From: Cercis canadensis | Lineage: Eukaryota > Streptophyta > Magnoliopsida > Fabales > Fabaceae | DNA: 64,000 nt | Direction: 5' to 3' | Assembly: GCA_003255065.1 (NCBI GenBank) | Contig: QAOA01001470.1 | Span: 81,022 to 145,021 of the forward strand | Shown: in pieces, positions 23,750 through 35,300 of the stretch | Position numbering within the stretch: the stretch's first letter is position 1 | How the letters are laid out: each line of letters begins with the position of its first letter | The notes under the pieces: generated by a model | The model's input: only the letters and a program-made list of their open reading frames with translations | Told to the model about the DNA's origin: nothing | Database searches by the model: none | Position numbers and translations under genes: made by a program

Positions 23750-26441
23750 TTTTTTTTTTCCTGTGGCCATGTGAATTATAAGGTATCTTGTATGAGTTGT
23801 AGTAATTTCTTTGATTTTATTATTGGTAGTGAAGCAATTCATGGGTGTTTTGACTTCTGTAACACATTTATCTTTAGATTTTGGGATGCTACATCTACTT
23901 TGGATTACCCCAGTTCTTTCATGCTTCCTGCAATTACTTTTATATACTTCTCTTTTATGATTTTATCAATTGACAATTCTTTTGCAGGTTATGTATGCCT
24001 TTGTAATGCGTCCTGAGACCTTGCCGAAAGCCTATCAAGACTTTATTCAGAAAACCGGGCCAGTTGCAGAGCCTGTATACAAGGCTGTAAGGGATAACTG
24101 TAGAGGTTATCCAATTGATATTGCTTCACTCTCAGCTTACTTATCTGAGAGAGGAAAGTCTAACTTTGTAAAGTTGGAAAAATTTCCCTCTATTATTCCT
24201 TGTTCCGTCATTCATCCGGAAACAAATTCATGTTTAGCTCACAACGGAAATGCAACGTCAGCAACATTTAAGAAAACATTTCCACTTTACTTTTCCTTGA
24301 CCTTTGTGCCATTTGTTGTTCTGCACCTACAGAAGGTATTTCTTACTGACCTATTTTCATGTTTTTTGTATCTCAGAAAATCATTTACTTGATTACATGG
24401 AAAATAAGAAAGCAATCATATGTAAATGAAAATGATTTGAAAGTGTTTGTGGGTAGTGTCCTTTCCAACAGGAGTAAATGAAGAAATGTATTAAGCACGG
24501 AAGAGTAGATGGTATAATTAATTAAAAGGCTTCTAACTTCTAAGAGTTCCATACTGATTCATTGTTTGTTAATGATGCTTATTTCTAACAGAAATCAAGT
24601 ACGTAGTCATGGTCTCAGCATTTCTCCCATGCTCTTGTGACCCTCACTTTTGCAGATCATAGGTTAGGTCAGGGTTTAGTGGATTGCAATTCTGTAATGA
24701 TTCTTATAGTAGACATTTCTAGATCAATATGCCTTCAATTTGTTACTGGATTTGTCTATTTGTTAATCTTTTCTTTCTTTATTTCCCCCTAAAATAACCT
24801 TGAATTCTTGTTTTTCTTTCTGTAGTCTCTACCTGCAGATGTTTCTTTCTGCAATTATATATCTAAATAAAATTTTACTTTTCAATATTGATAAGCATCA
24901 GTCCTGTGGTTTACTACACATGTATATTTTTGTTTCTTTTATCTTAATCCCATCAGAGTTGTTTTACTTTGAGAGTTGGGCATATGGTATACTTCATTCA
25001 AATCTATTTTGATCCTCATAAACTCTTATTTTTATTCACAATGTGAGAAGTTGTCTTCAGATTACAATCACATTTGCCACAAGCACTGCTTTCTATCATT
25101 TCCAGTACGTTACTTTTGCCAGTGCCGTTGTGTTCTGATAATGATGATGTTGTTTTCAGTTCATGGATTCTCCTTTCCGTACTTTATGGTTTGCTGTTAA
25201 AGGCGCTGTTCGCTCGACATCCTTTTTATCTGCTTTTGTTGGAATCTTCCAGGTGAGTGTTGATTTTGTAACTACATTTTTCTTATAAATATATTATTAC
25301 ATTCTTAATTTCTTTTTGGCTATGCAGGGGGTCATATGTCTACATAGAAAAGTTGCTTCAAGTGACCACAAACTTTTATATTGGTTAGCAGGTGCAGTAT
25401 CTGCCCTGTCAGTGTTATTGGAAAAAAAATCTAGGCGTGGTGAGCTTGCTTTATATGTTCTTCCACGAGCAGGAGATTCACTATGGAATATCTTGGTCAA
25501 TAGGCACCTGCTTCCAAATATTAGGAATGCTGAGGTACTAATACCTTCAAGTTAAACTATACTGGAAATGCTCTTCTGCACTGTTTTTTGGAAGCACCCA
25601 CCCAAAACCTGTTTCTAACTCCAATGACAGCCCGATTTGTAATGAAATGAGACAATTTTATTCTTGAGACCTATTGAATGATTTCTATCAATTTCTATAT
25701 CTATTAATATCATCGGAGGTGTAGAGAATATTATAAAAGGGATTTAAGAGCTAGGAAAAGTAAGCAGTCAAAAGTAATTAGTCTTTTCACTACTATTTTA
25801 CCAGGAAACATTACAAGTGAAAATTCTATGTAAAGGTTACTTATGCTTGTCTTGTTTATTTATGGGTTCTCATCATAGTTAACTACATTTTGTGATACTT
25901 GGATTGCTTTAACTTTCTATGTGTTCTATGGTAGAGGGGAGTTGAATAATTCAATGCTTACGCCTTATAAGATAAATGTTGGGATTATGTCTCATTTTAT
26001 TCTTTCAACGTGTATGGGAGGAATCATGTACTACTTAGAATATGATAAATGTAGAGGTCATCCTCAGGGCTTGTAGGGTTTCATGTTCGAACCCAAAGTC
26101 GTAGCTAAAGTACCAAAAACAAAAGAATATGATAAATGTTGGGATTATATCTCATTTTATTCTTTCAACTGGTGCAGGTGTTCATGTTTTCTATGTGTAT
26201 GGGAGGAATCATGTACTACTTAGAATATGAGCCAGAAACCATGGCTCCATTTCTTAGGGGACTGATCCGCCGCTTCCTTGCCAGCAGAATTAGCAATCCA
26301 AGCCCACCATCAAATCGTACTGCTTCCTACACGTTCTTGCAAGCTCTTGATGGCATGACTAAGCCGAAACTGGAAGAAACAAGGGATGAAGAACCTTCTT
26401 CTGCAGAGAAATACAATCTTGAATCCATTCCAGGGCTTTGA
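16685..26441 (+). CDS. TMEM135/Tim17-22-23 family membrane protein, eight exons
   Basis: Complete host gene of about 526 residues. Exons: 16685-17014, 17675-17814, 17981-18080, 18208-18306, 23988-24335, 25160-25252, 25328-25534 and 26178-26441; all introns start GT and end AG and the frame holds throughout. The N-terminus is acidic and helical (ERRLREAEERLREAIEELQR), followed by a Cys/His motif CPPCDHSPEESC and a hydrophobic segment. Exon 3 holds the Tim17-like VILAGSVAGFSILAL. Exon 5 carries a second motif (CSVIHPETNSC). Exons 7-8 hold LEKKSRRGELALYVLP and IRNAEV followed by MGGIMYYLEYEP. These match TMEM135, a peroxisome/mitochondria-associated multi-pass protein, and its plant homologues annotated as Tim17/22/23 family. 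Start: 16685 is the first ATG in frame. Intron 4 (18307-23987) is 5.7 kb and full of transposon debris. Location and role in plants are inferred from the family. Confidence 0.9.
17966..17980 (+). promoter_or_regulatory. alternative 3' splice site region of exon 3
   Basis: Two AG acceptors, ending at 17965 and 17980, are 15 bp apart. Using the first adds 15 in-frame nucleotides containing TGA. Using the second joins LN to VILAG, which fits the family. I therefore placed the acceptor at 17980. Confidence 0.55.
20870..21400 (+). mobile_element. L1-type LINE 3' fragment (zf-RVT region)
   Basis: Plus-strand translation gives NALYPDICVICGASSETAVH followed by LFL, the zf-RVT zinc-binding motif at the C-terminus of plant L1 reverse transcriptases. 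It continues as LCISLVWLERNARIFKRT and then a 3' tail ending in an A-rich run near 21400. 5'-truncated, as usual for LINEs, and in the sense orientation of the host gene. Confidence 0.7.
22430..22467. other. homopolymer T/G run with NN gap
   Basis: A T run passes into G runs on both sides of two N bases (22451-22452). Probably unresolved homopolymer sequence; the true length is unknown. Confidence 0.85.
25972..26046 (+). repeat. partial duplicate of the exon-8 acceptor region
   Basis: The segment running from 'gataaatgttgggattat' through 'ctcattttattctttcaac' to 'gtgtatgggaggaatcatg' and 'tacttagaatatga' is repeated at 26131-26229, where it contains the real acceptor and start of exon 8. The upstream copy lacks 25 bp holding the acceptor CAG and first coding bases, so it cannot be spliced the same way. 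Confidence 0.85.
26053..26123 (+). mobile_element. short SINE-like insertion in intron 7
   Basis: 71 bp with a B-box-like 'atgttcgaaccc' and the tail 'agctaaagtaccaaaa', flanked by 16-bp direct repeats (agaatatgataaatgt at 26037-26052 and 26124-26139). It shares its tail with the insertion at 38369-38417. A 5'-truncated tRNA-derived SINE fits best. Confidence 0.65.
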
Positions 26442-26538
26442 CAGCAGTTCCAGGGATGGGGGGCTACCCCACTTGAACTTCTGTTTCTGTTCTTTTCTGT
26501 TTTTCTTTCTTCTTTAGGTAATGGAATATCTTATATTC

Positions 26539-26544
26539 AATAAA
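26539..26544 (+). terminator. poly(A) signal AATAAA of the TMEM135-like gene
   Basis: Canonical AATAAA about 98 bp downstream of the TGA stop at 26441, in a T-rich 3' UTR. Confidence 0.6.
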
Positions 26545-26599
26545 TTTCACTTAGATATTGTCAACTACAAGTTGGTCATTTCTGGATACAAAAGGAACC

Positions 26600-27104
26600 A
26601 GATTGGTTCTCCACTGGTTCCACATTTTTTGATTGATTATTAATTAAAATATTGAAGTGCAATCCATTCTTCCCAAAATTTTGGTGTTTTCTCAAAACTT
26701 TATTTGTTATTATTATTATTGGATGACTCAACTTCTACTACGATTGTTAGGTTGTTTTTTTCTTCCGTTCTCCCGTACACCCAATAAAAAAAAAATTACA
26801 GTATTTATATTAGGGAAATTTTTAATGCTGTTCAGTTTCTAAAATGAAAATTCTTAGCAGGTGTTTGATCCACTTGCAAATTTTCAAAGGTTTTAATTAT
26901 ATTTTAGGTTGTTACAGTTTTGGTGAAAATACAATTAGGTCTTTATAATTCAATTTTGTCTGATTGGTCCCTTATAGTTTCATTTTGATGTAATCAAGTC
27001 CCTATCTATAATTTTTGTTCTTTTGGTAATAGAAGAGAAGATAAAACTAGTACCTAACAAAAGTTATAGGAGTTGCATTTGTATCTAAAATTAAACTCAA
27101 CTTA
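26600..27104. other. intergenic, no gene
   Basis: AT-rich. Phrases such as 'acaattaggtctttataatt' and 'ggtcccttatagttt' (26929-26998) resemble plant transposon ends, but I could not pair them. Confidence 0.5.
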
Positions 27105-27475
27105 GCTGGAGGGTGATATCAAACAACTCAATCCTAACTATTTTTTGATCCAAGTCTTGCCATGAAATCAGCTCCCTAATTTGTTTCACGAACAACATGC
27201 TTAACAGCCATTTTTCAATCCCTTCTTAGCAGCTCTTTTATATCCTGATGATTGCACCATATTTATCCAGGCAGGTGCCCATCCGACTGAAGTATCAATT
27301 GCACCATCTCAAGGGAGTCACTTTCACAAATGACTTGTTTCATCCTGTGATTCCAGCACAAGATTAATCCAATTTTCACTGCCATCAGTTCTGCTACAAG
27401 ATTAATGCCAAAACCAATGAAACCAAAGAACCCCAGAAGACAGCTTGCATTTCTGTCTCGAATTACCTCCTGCAC
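27105..27475 (-). pseudogene. LINE-derived RNase H (RVT_3) fragment
   Basis: Minus-strand translation LLGFFGFIGFGINLVAELMA followed by VKIGLILCWNH and VICESDSLEMVQLIL matches the RNase H-like RVT_3 domain common at plant LINE C-termini: the AEL(M/W)A helix and the 'ESDS' acidic site are clear. After a stop at 27263 the homology continues in degraded form (DIKELLRRDWK). No host gene is nearby in this orientation. Confidence 0.7.
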
Positions 27476-27479
27476 CTAT

Positions 27480-28214
27480 TCTCCCTAGGTTACCTATAAT
27501 TTCATTTATAACATCGTTAATGCGTTACCAACGTGCCTAATGGTGTGTGCATCTAGCAAAAACAATATCCTAGTTGGCACAAAATAATTAGCATCTAACA
27601 CGTTACTTGCGCGGGGTAAGTGGGCCTCACATAACATGTGCAAGTCATGTGACTAACTTTCTTGATCTCTGCATTCTTGTGGTCTTCTTCCTCTTCTCGA
27701 TGGATTCGTTAAATAACAAGTGACTTCAACAGGGAAGAAATAACAGTAAACTTCTTCTTATAGTTTCTTGCTTGCCTAAACAAGTTTACTTTGTTTTTTT
27801 CTTTGGATTTTTCTTCTTTTTTTTGGTGTTAGTGTCGCGGATTGAAAACCTTATCCTAGAAATGAACATACTTTCTTCCAAATCTAGTGTTTAATCTATG
27901 GTGAAAATATATATACTAAAGAATGTGAAGCAAATACAAGCGAGAAAAAATAAAAAAAGAACAAGGTTTTATTAAAGAAGGCTAAGAGTGTTATAAATGA
28001 GACTCACAGTAGTACTTGATTACATCAAATTGAAACTATAATGACCCAATTAAAGGAAATTGAATTGCAAGGCCATAATTGCATTTTTTGTCAAAATTAT
28101 AGGTGCTTAGAGCATAAGTAAACCTAATATTATTTTAACATTGTATATTCTAATATTTATGTAATTTGTTTGTAATAATATAAATAAAATATACTAAATT
28201 AAGATTTGTCGTAG
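27480..28214. other. intergenic, no gene
   Basis: AT-rich; I see nothing coding or structured. Confidence 0.5.
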
Positions 28215-28691
28215 GAGAGAATTATAGTTTGATTTCTCAAGTTGGCAAAAAAGACTATTTGGTTCCCAAGATAGAAGAATTTCAATTTGGTTCCTTCCAT
28301 GCTATACAAAATGTCCAAAATACTCCTTCATACTATGTGATTATTTTATTAACATATGTGGATATCTTTTAGTCTTCTTTGATTATTTTGTTCACTCATG
28401 TGGTTGTCATGTTTAAAAATAAATAAAATAACAACATATATAAACAGAATAATCACATAACACTAAAGTGGTGTTTGATACTTGAAATGTTTTAACATTC
28501 CTGTAAAAGTGGCATGGGAATAAAAATTTCCTACGTTTAGTATAAGTGATAAAAAATATTCTTAGGCATAAAAGATACCCGAGAATGAAAATTTATACTG
28601 AAAATGGAAATAAAACTTTCCTCGGATTGAAGAAATTTCTTTTCTTCTTTGCCCTTCTTCATTCATCCCCATTCTCCTTCTCTGTGCGTTC

Positions 28692-29874
28692 TAGGGGTGT
28701 TCATCGGTCGGATTCGGTCGGATTTGATCACCTTCCTCATCTGACCGAATGTCATCGGGTTGGAAAAATCTTCATCCGCCACCAACCAGTTGTAAGGGGG
28801 AACCGAGCACTTTTAGTTTCATTGGGCTCGGTTCCGATCGGACGGGTTAACTCGGGTTCAACCAAGAAAAAAAAAATGCAGATTCAAAACAAGAGCAGTG
28901 AAGATTAAAACCAGTAAACGATAGAGCAATGAAAAATAGGGAAAAACACAGAGAAGGTAAAAGCCCAGTTGAACTAACCTGCCTATAAGACCATTGACTG
29001 TTATAATCAAGTGGTTGGGATTGAGACACCTTCCTGAAGCATCAACAATCTCCATATCAAAACCATCCTCAGTCACATCACGTTCGATTCTTAAACAAGC
29101 AAAATTTGGCAAATATGAACCCCTCTTGGTCTTCTTCTTACTCCCTCTATTCCTTATATCATTCAGCTCCTTCTTCTTCTTCGACCCACAACCCTCTTCA
29201 ACCTCTGGTACTCGTTCAATATCTATGGAAGAAACAAGATTCCAGCACCAAAAAAAAAAAAGTAAATAGACGTGCTCTTCTTCGGTGGGTCTTGTTTCTG
29301 GGGTAGTTTGTTTGCAGAAAGCAGGTGGAGAGTATTTATTTCCATTACTGCATATAAATCTCCTTTGATGCTCTGGGTGTCACCTATAATCGAAAATTTA
29401 TGATCTTTCTCCTCTTGCAAACAGGAATACAGAATCAGTGCTGTTGAGTTTTTTTTTTTTTTTTTTTTCCATTTTTACTGAAGGGAAAGGGTCAGAGAAG
29501 GAAGAGATGAGTGAGAAATAGATGAAAAGGGAGAATAAAGAGTGAAATAGTAAGAGGATTCGGAGAGATAAGACAAGAGAGAGATTAGATTATTAAAAAG
29601 AAATAAAGGAAGAGAGAGATAGAGGTGGGATTTGACAGAAAGAAAAAAAGAAACTCGGTAAGTGTGATTTTGAAATTTGAATTGCATTAAGTAGTCGGTC
29701 GGGTTCGGTTAATGGCAGTTTTTGTGAGCCAATCCGAACCGATCGGTCTAAACCATTTTTTCACTTTTTAGCCATCCGATCTCGCCCATCTTTAATTTGC
29801 AACCGCCCGATTTGCATCATTTTGGTTCGGTTCGGTCGGTTCTCCACGTGTAGACCGGGTTATGAACACCCCTA
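28692..29874. mobile_element. non-autonomous hAT-like element with 8-bp TSD
   Basis: Perfect 13-bp terminal inverted repeats TAGGGGTGTTCAT / ATGAACACCCCTA bounded by a perfect 8-bp target duplication, gtgcgttc, at 28684-28691 and 29875-29882. Eight-base duplications with TAGGG-type ends indicate the hAT superfamily. Subterminal 'cggttcggttcggtcgg'-type motifs occur in both arms. At 1,183 bp it has no transposase. It carries an antisense open segment resembling an esterase exon (28983-29255). Confidence 0.85.
28983..29255 (-). pseudogene. captured esterase (DUF676-like) exon fragment
   Basis: Minus-strand frame running SIDIERVPEVEEGC, then a Lys-rich stretch, then FACLRIERDVTEDGFDMEIV and NPNHLIITVNGLIG, ending at a splice-donor-like AG|gttagt. 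The 'HL(I/V)(I/V).VNG(L/I).G' motif is that of plant DUF676 putative serine esterases, just before the first alpha/beta-hydrolase loop. The nucleophile Ser region is absent. It lies wholly inside the hAT-like element, so gene-fragment capture is likely. Family assignment rests on one motif. Confidence 0.45.
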
Positions 29875-30316
29875 GTGCGTTCTCCCTCTCTGCTTTCTTC
29901 CTGCCGCCGTCAACTTTCCACCATCTCCTCCTCCTATCACTTCTGAGACGTTGGTTACGAGCATCTACTATTTCCCTTGGCAACTAATTCAGAGCCTTCT
30001 TGACATCCATATCGTAATACGGATCATAGAGATCATCATATCGGAGCCCTATTTTCCAAAATTTGAAATTGAACAAATCAATTACACGGGAAATGTTCAG
30101 AATCGAGAATTTAGGATTTGTAAGAGAAATGAAGGGGAAGGGGTGTGAACTAACCGTAATGGCAAAGGCATTTGGAAAGGGATTTCATGTGCTAAATTGC
30201 TAACCAGTTATTCCTTGGGTTAAAAAATGACTGCAAGAACGATGAAATTGCTCTCCCTTGAGGCGTTTGCTACTTCCCCTCTTAGATGTGAATTCTGACA
30301 AGTTTAGTATTTGCCT

Positions 30317-30850
30317 CATGTAATTTCTGTGTCTGTGATTTGGGTTTGGTTTGAATGTAGGGGGAAAAAACTTTGCTTGATTATATTCTACAAATTATTG
30401 CTGACACGCATATGCCCCCAATGCTTATGTGTGACAGTGATAGTCGAGGTGATTAATTTTCCATGTTACCATCTGGATACTTTTGATTCTAAATAGATAC
30501 TTGAAACTATTATGATTCAGACCTACCAACTTTTTGCTATTATAGGATGTTATCTTGCCCCACTTGAACTTGTATTCTCCCCTAACTCATCTTTTCTACA
30601 TCAAAATCTTGTATTTGTTCTCAATTATGTATTTTTATTTAGACAATGATCTATAGGTTGCTGAAATAAGCTACTTTTAGAATCTTTATGCGTGGATATC
30701 TAGATTATTAATGCATGTGGCATTACTTTGAACTTTGGTTGCTGTAATTTCTGCGTCTGTCATTTGGGTTTGGTCTGAATGTAGAAAAAAATAAAAAACT
30801 TTGCTTGATTATATTATGCAGATTGTTGCTGACATTCATAAGCCCCATTG
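30317..30850. repeat. direct repeat pair, about 425 bp apart
   Basis: 'gtaatttctgtgtctgtgat' and about 85 following bases at 30317-30422 recur at 30743-30850 with scattered differences. Confidence 0.8.
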
Positions 30851-31299
30851 CACGTCATGGAGTGGTTTGCATCTCAAACCCCTGCTAAAGTTTCAATCTT
30901 TATATTTCTAGGAACAAAATTTTAGACTTGTGTTGAATTAGGTGCTGGATTCTCATAATCTTCTTGTTAATATTTTTGTTGCTGAAGTTTCAATCTTCTT
31001 GTTAAGTTTCAATCTTGGTAGAATTAGATTTTTTTTCTTTTATTTCAGGGTATTTTTGGAAACAATGATTATATTCCTGGGAATGGGTTAACTGAATCAA
31101 ATATGAGAATGATATTATTCCCAAGAAAGTCCAGTGTTAACCAAACACATTTTGTCAAATTTCCTAAGAGTCTCATTCTTGGGAATCCCATTCCTAGGAA
31201 CGTAGAATGGGAGGAAAGAAATTAGAATTTCTTCATGTTTGAAATTGGAACCAAATGGTATTTTTTTCTAACTTGAGGAACCAAACAATAATTCTCTCT

Positions 31300-31684
31300 C
31301 TCTCTCTCTCTTTCAAATTGAATATTGGATTATTGTTATATGTAGCATGAATCTATTTAAAAATATTTTCACTACTTATTTTAATAATTTTTATACTTAC
31401 TTATTTTTCAATTTGACCACAATTGAATCACGAAACTCTCTTTGTTCCAATTTAGATCAGTTCATTTTTCAAAACATTGGTTTAGATTAGCTCCTAAAAC
31501 AGATTATGCAGCTTTGAAGACAGAAAAATCAAAAGCTTTACAATTGGCTTTTGATAGTTAATGCAAACATGCTCAATCAATTAGGTTGCATTATTTAAAT
31601 ATGAAGGGACTATTTGCCAATCTATGAATATACGACGGTGATGTTCTTTTACCTATTTGCTTCTTAACATTAGTCTCTACCTCA
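31300..31684. other. intergenic, no gene
   Basis: AT-rich and featureless between the TIR element and the gypsy LTR. Confidence 0.5.
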
Positions 31685-31689
31685 AGTTC

Positions 31690-32340
31690 TGATGTGCCCA
31701 AAAGGTAAAACAAAGAAAGAAACACTAACTCTTTTGGTTTGATAAGAAAACTTGCCGCAAACAAGAAGAAGTTAGTTTGATTTGCCACATTCTAAGATAG
31801 AGGAAGGATGAGTGATAAGAATCGATAATAATTCGTCACTAAACAAATGAATTGTTTAGATAAGAATTTTAGGGTGAAAATGCAATCTGCACTCTTTGAT
31901 TAAAATCCCTAATGTACATCCATTACAAGACCATAAAGATAAATACTACTAATCTTGGAACAGCCTTCCAATTATGGGAAACATTAAACAATAAATGATA
32001 GCTTTGCAACATCCCTCCAAGCATGGGAAACACAAAGCATTTAAGTAAAAACAACAAACTACAAGATAAGCATTAAATTCACTTTGAAACCTTCAATTAG
32101 TCAACTGCTGACTAATAAAAAGTTATGAATTTCCAGAATTACCCCCTCGTGATCAGTTTGTGATTATTCTTCCAAGCAAGTGAGTAATGTGATCAACGTG
32201 GGCTTAAACGAGTAATTGGATTCTCTTTAAGAAGTAGTTCAAGCTCTGTTTGGAATTTCTTGGCCCTTGAATGAGTAATTGGTCCAAGACTTGGAACCTC
32301 ACAATCCTAGGAATCTCTATCATCTTTGCGGATCACATTA
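31690..32340 (-). repeat. 3' LTR of gypsy 1
   Basis: 651 bp, related over its full length to 37619-38291. The minus-strand start of this LTR contains GPITHSRAKKFQ in a conceptual frame. Confidence 0.92.
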
Positions 32341-35300
32341 TCTTCCCTAGGTTGAATAGGATTTGTCCTCAAATCCAGCTCCTCAGTGTCTTCCAAGTAA
32401 GGTGCTAGATCCTTTACATTGAATGTGGCTAAAACTGGAGAGTCACTTGGAAAATCAATCTTATATGTGTTGTCATTTACCTTCCCTAATACCTTGAAAG
32501 GACCATTTGCTCGAGGCATAAGCTTGGACTTCATTTTGCTTGGAAATCTCTCTTTCCAAAGATGAATCCAAGCAAGATCACCTGGAACAAATTGAACTTG
32601 CTTTCTTCCTTTATTTGCTGCTTTCTCATAGGCTGTGTTTCATTTTTGTATTTGTTGTTTCATACTTTCATGCAAATGTTTAATCAGTTCAACTTTCTTT
32701 TTTCCATCCAAACACACATGCTCGTTGATTGGAAGTGGTGCTAAATCAAGTGGAGTAATTGGATTAAATCCATAGACCACTTCAAATGGAGTATGTTTAG
32801 TTTCACTATGCACACTTCTATTATATGCAAACTCAACAAATGCCAAGCACTCATCCAAATTCTTCAAGTTCTTATTAAACAACAACTCTTAAGTAAAGAA
32901 AAAAGTGTACAGTTTACCACTTCAGTTTGCCCATCTAATTGGGGATGACAGACTATACTAAAGAGTAATTTCATGCCAAGCTTCTTCCACAATGTCTTCC
33001 AAAAGTAACTCAAGAACTTTGAATCCCTATCAGACACTATACTCTTTGGTATTCCATGCAATTTTACAATTTCTCGAAAGAACAAATATGCTATGTGAGT
33101 AGCATCATTGGTTTTGTGACAAGGTACAAAGTGAGACATCTTTGAAAATCTATGAACAACCACCATAACCAAATCCTCCCCCCTTTGTGTCCTTGGCAAA
33201 CCAAGTACGAAATCCATGCTTACATCAACCCAAGGCTGATCTGGAATAGGTAATGGCATGTACAACCCGTGAGCAGCCTCCTTGCTTTTTTCTTTCTTTC
33301 AAGTCACACATCTTTCAAGCATATGATGCACATCCCGAATCATTCTCGGCCAATAGAAGTGTTCTTTAACTAGCTCCAAAGTCTTCTTCTCACCAAAATG
33401 CCCAGCTAATCCTTCATCATGTGCTTCCCTCACTAAAAGTTCCATTATAGACCCATTAGGAATACAAAGCTTCCTCGATCTAAAAAAATATCCATCATGC
33501 CTATAGAACCCATTAACTGCTCCTTTCTCACAGGCCAAGTGAGTAGAAGTAAGGTGTGGATCATCCGCATACTAACTTTTGATCAATTCAAAACACATTA
33601 GTTTAGCATTCATCAAGATGATTAGAGCATACCTCCGTGATAGTGCATCTGCCACTACATTTGTATTTTCCTTTTTATACTTGATGACATAGGGAAAGGT
33701 TTCTAAGAACTCCACCCATTTGGCATGTCTACAATTCAGCTTGTTTTGCCCCTTCAAATGCTTCAAAGATTCATGATATATGTGAATAACAAACTCTTTA
33801 GGGAACAAGTAGTGCTGCCAAGTCTCCAAAGCTCTAATCAAAGCATAGAACTCTTTGTCATATATGGAATAATTCAGGCTTACCTGACTCAACTTTTCAC
33901 TGAAATAGGCTATAAGATGCCTATCTTGCATAAGAACAGCCACAATACCTACTCCTGAAGCATCACATTCTACTTCAAAAGTCTTCAAAAAATTAGGAAG
34001 AGCTAAAATAGGTGCTGAACACAACTTCTTTTTTGTCAGCTCAAAACTCCTCTGGGCAGCCTCAGTCCACTTGAACTCACCACCCTTCTTGATACATTCA
34101 GTTAAAGGAGCAGGAATCATTTTGAAATTCTTCACAAACCTCCTATAAAAGGATGCTAGCCCATGGAACTCCTTACCTCCGAAACACTAGTAGGTACAGG
34201 CCACTCCTTAATTGCTTTCACTTTTTCCTCATCAACTTCAACACCATGCTGGGAGATCATGTAACCAAGGAAGATGATTCTGTTTTGATAAAATTGACAC
34301 TTCTTCAAATTGCCAAATAATTTCTCTTCTCATAATACTTCATAGACCTCCCTAAGATGTTCCATATGCTCCTCAAGAGTCTTGCTATAAATCAAAATAT
34401 CATTGAAGTAAACTACAACAAATCTGCTAATAAACTTACGGAGCACGTGATTCATCAAGTGCATGAAAGTGCTCAGCACATTATACAAGCCAAATGGCAT
34501 AACCAGCCACTCATACAACCCATGCTTTGTCTTGAATGTAATCTTCCATTTGTCCTCCTCCTTCATTCTGATTTGATGATATCCACTCTTGAGATCTATC
34601 TTGGAGAACAATTTAGAGCCATACAACTCATCAAGCATATCATCCAGCCTAGGAATTGGGTAGTGATACTTCACTATGATTTTGTTTATTGCTTGGCTGT
34701 AAACACACATTCTCATAGTTCCATCATTCTTAGGTACCAACAAAGTTGGCACAAAACAAGGACTCATTGACTCCCTTACATATCCCCTCTCCATCAACTA
34801 GGTTACATCAACTAGGTTACTTGCCGATGTAACTCCTTGGCCTCCTTTGGATTGCTTCTATAGGTTGGTCTATTTGATAAGGTGACTCCCAGTACGAGAT
34901 CAATTTGATGTTCAATCCCTCTAATTGGTGGCAACCCTTTTGGTAACTCTTCCAAAAACACCTTAGCAAACTTCTCTAAAATCCTCTTAACTTGTGGTGG
35001 GAAATAATTGTTCTTGTTTGGAGTTGCTTCCTTCGCTATTAGCATTAGAACCAGATTGTGAATGGACAAGGCTCACTTTTTCTCTCCCTTGCTTGCAAAC
35101 AAACTCTCTTTCTTTCCCTTCTTCGTCATGAGATGGTCTTGCTACACTTGTTGTGGACTAAGGGGGGCTAAGACTATGCTTTTCCTATTCTTGATGAAAT
35201 AGTAGGTGTCTTTAAGCCCATCATGCACAATCTTCTTATCGTACTGCCACAGTCTCCCCAAAAGCAATTGGCTTGCACTCATTGGGACCACATCACACAA

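Larger units (their letters stand above)
18307..23987 (+). other. 5.7-kb intron 4 with transposon debris
   Basis: Between exons 4 and 5 I find no further exon. Contents: a LINE 3'-end-like segment (about 18880-19075), a LINE zf-RVT fragment (20870-21400), a T/G homopolymer gap (22430-22467), another LINE-tail-like segment (about 23380-23500) and TA microsatellites (about 23352-23385 and 23714-23750). The remainder is AT-rich and unassigned. The acceptor 'ttcttttgcag' at 23987 is strong. Confidence 0.7.
28215..31299. mobile_element. 3.1-kb element with about 80-bp imperfect TIRs
   Basis: The left end 'gagagaattatagtttgatt' followed by 'ctcaagttgg' is matched in inverted orientation at 31230-31299 ('ccaaacaataattctctc' preceded by 'aacttgagga'), and the pairing extends into 'atttggttcc' on both sides. 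No transposase is visible. A later hAT-like element sits inside (28692-29874). The right end merges with a CT microsatellite, which hides any target duplication. Confidence 0.55.

Noticed and set aside
23732-24016. 94-residue ORF before exon 5
   Set aside because: Starts in a TA microsatellite and reads the intron; it overlaps exon 5 in a different frame.
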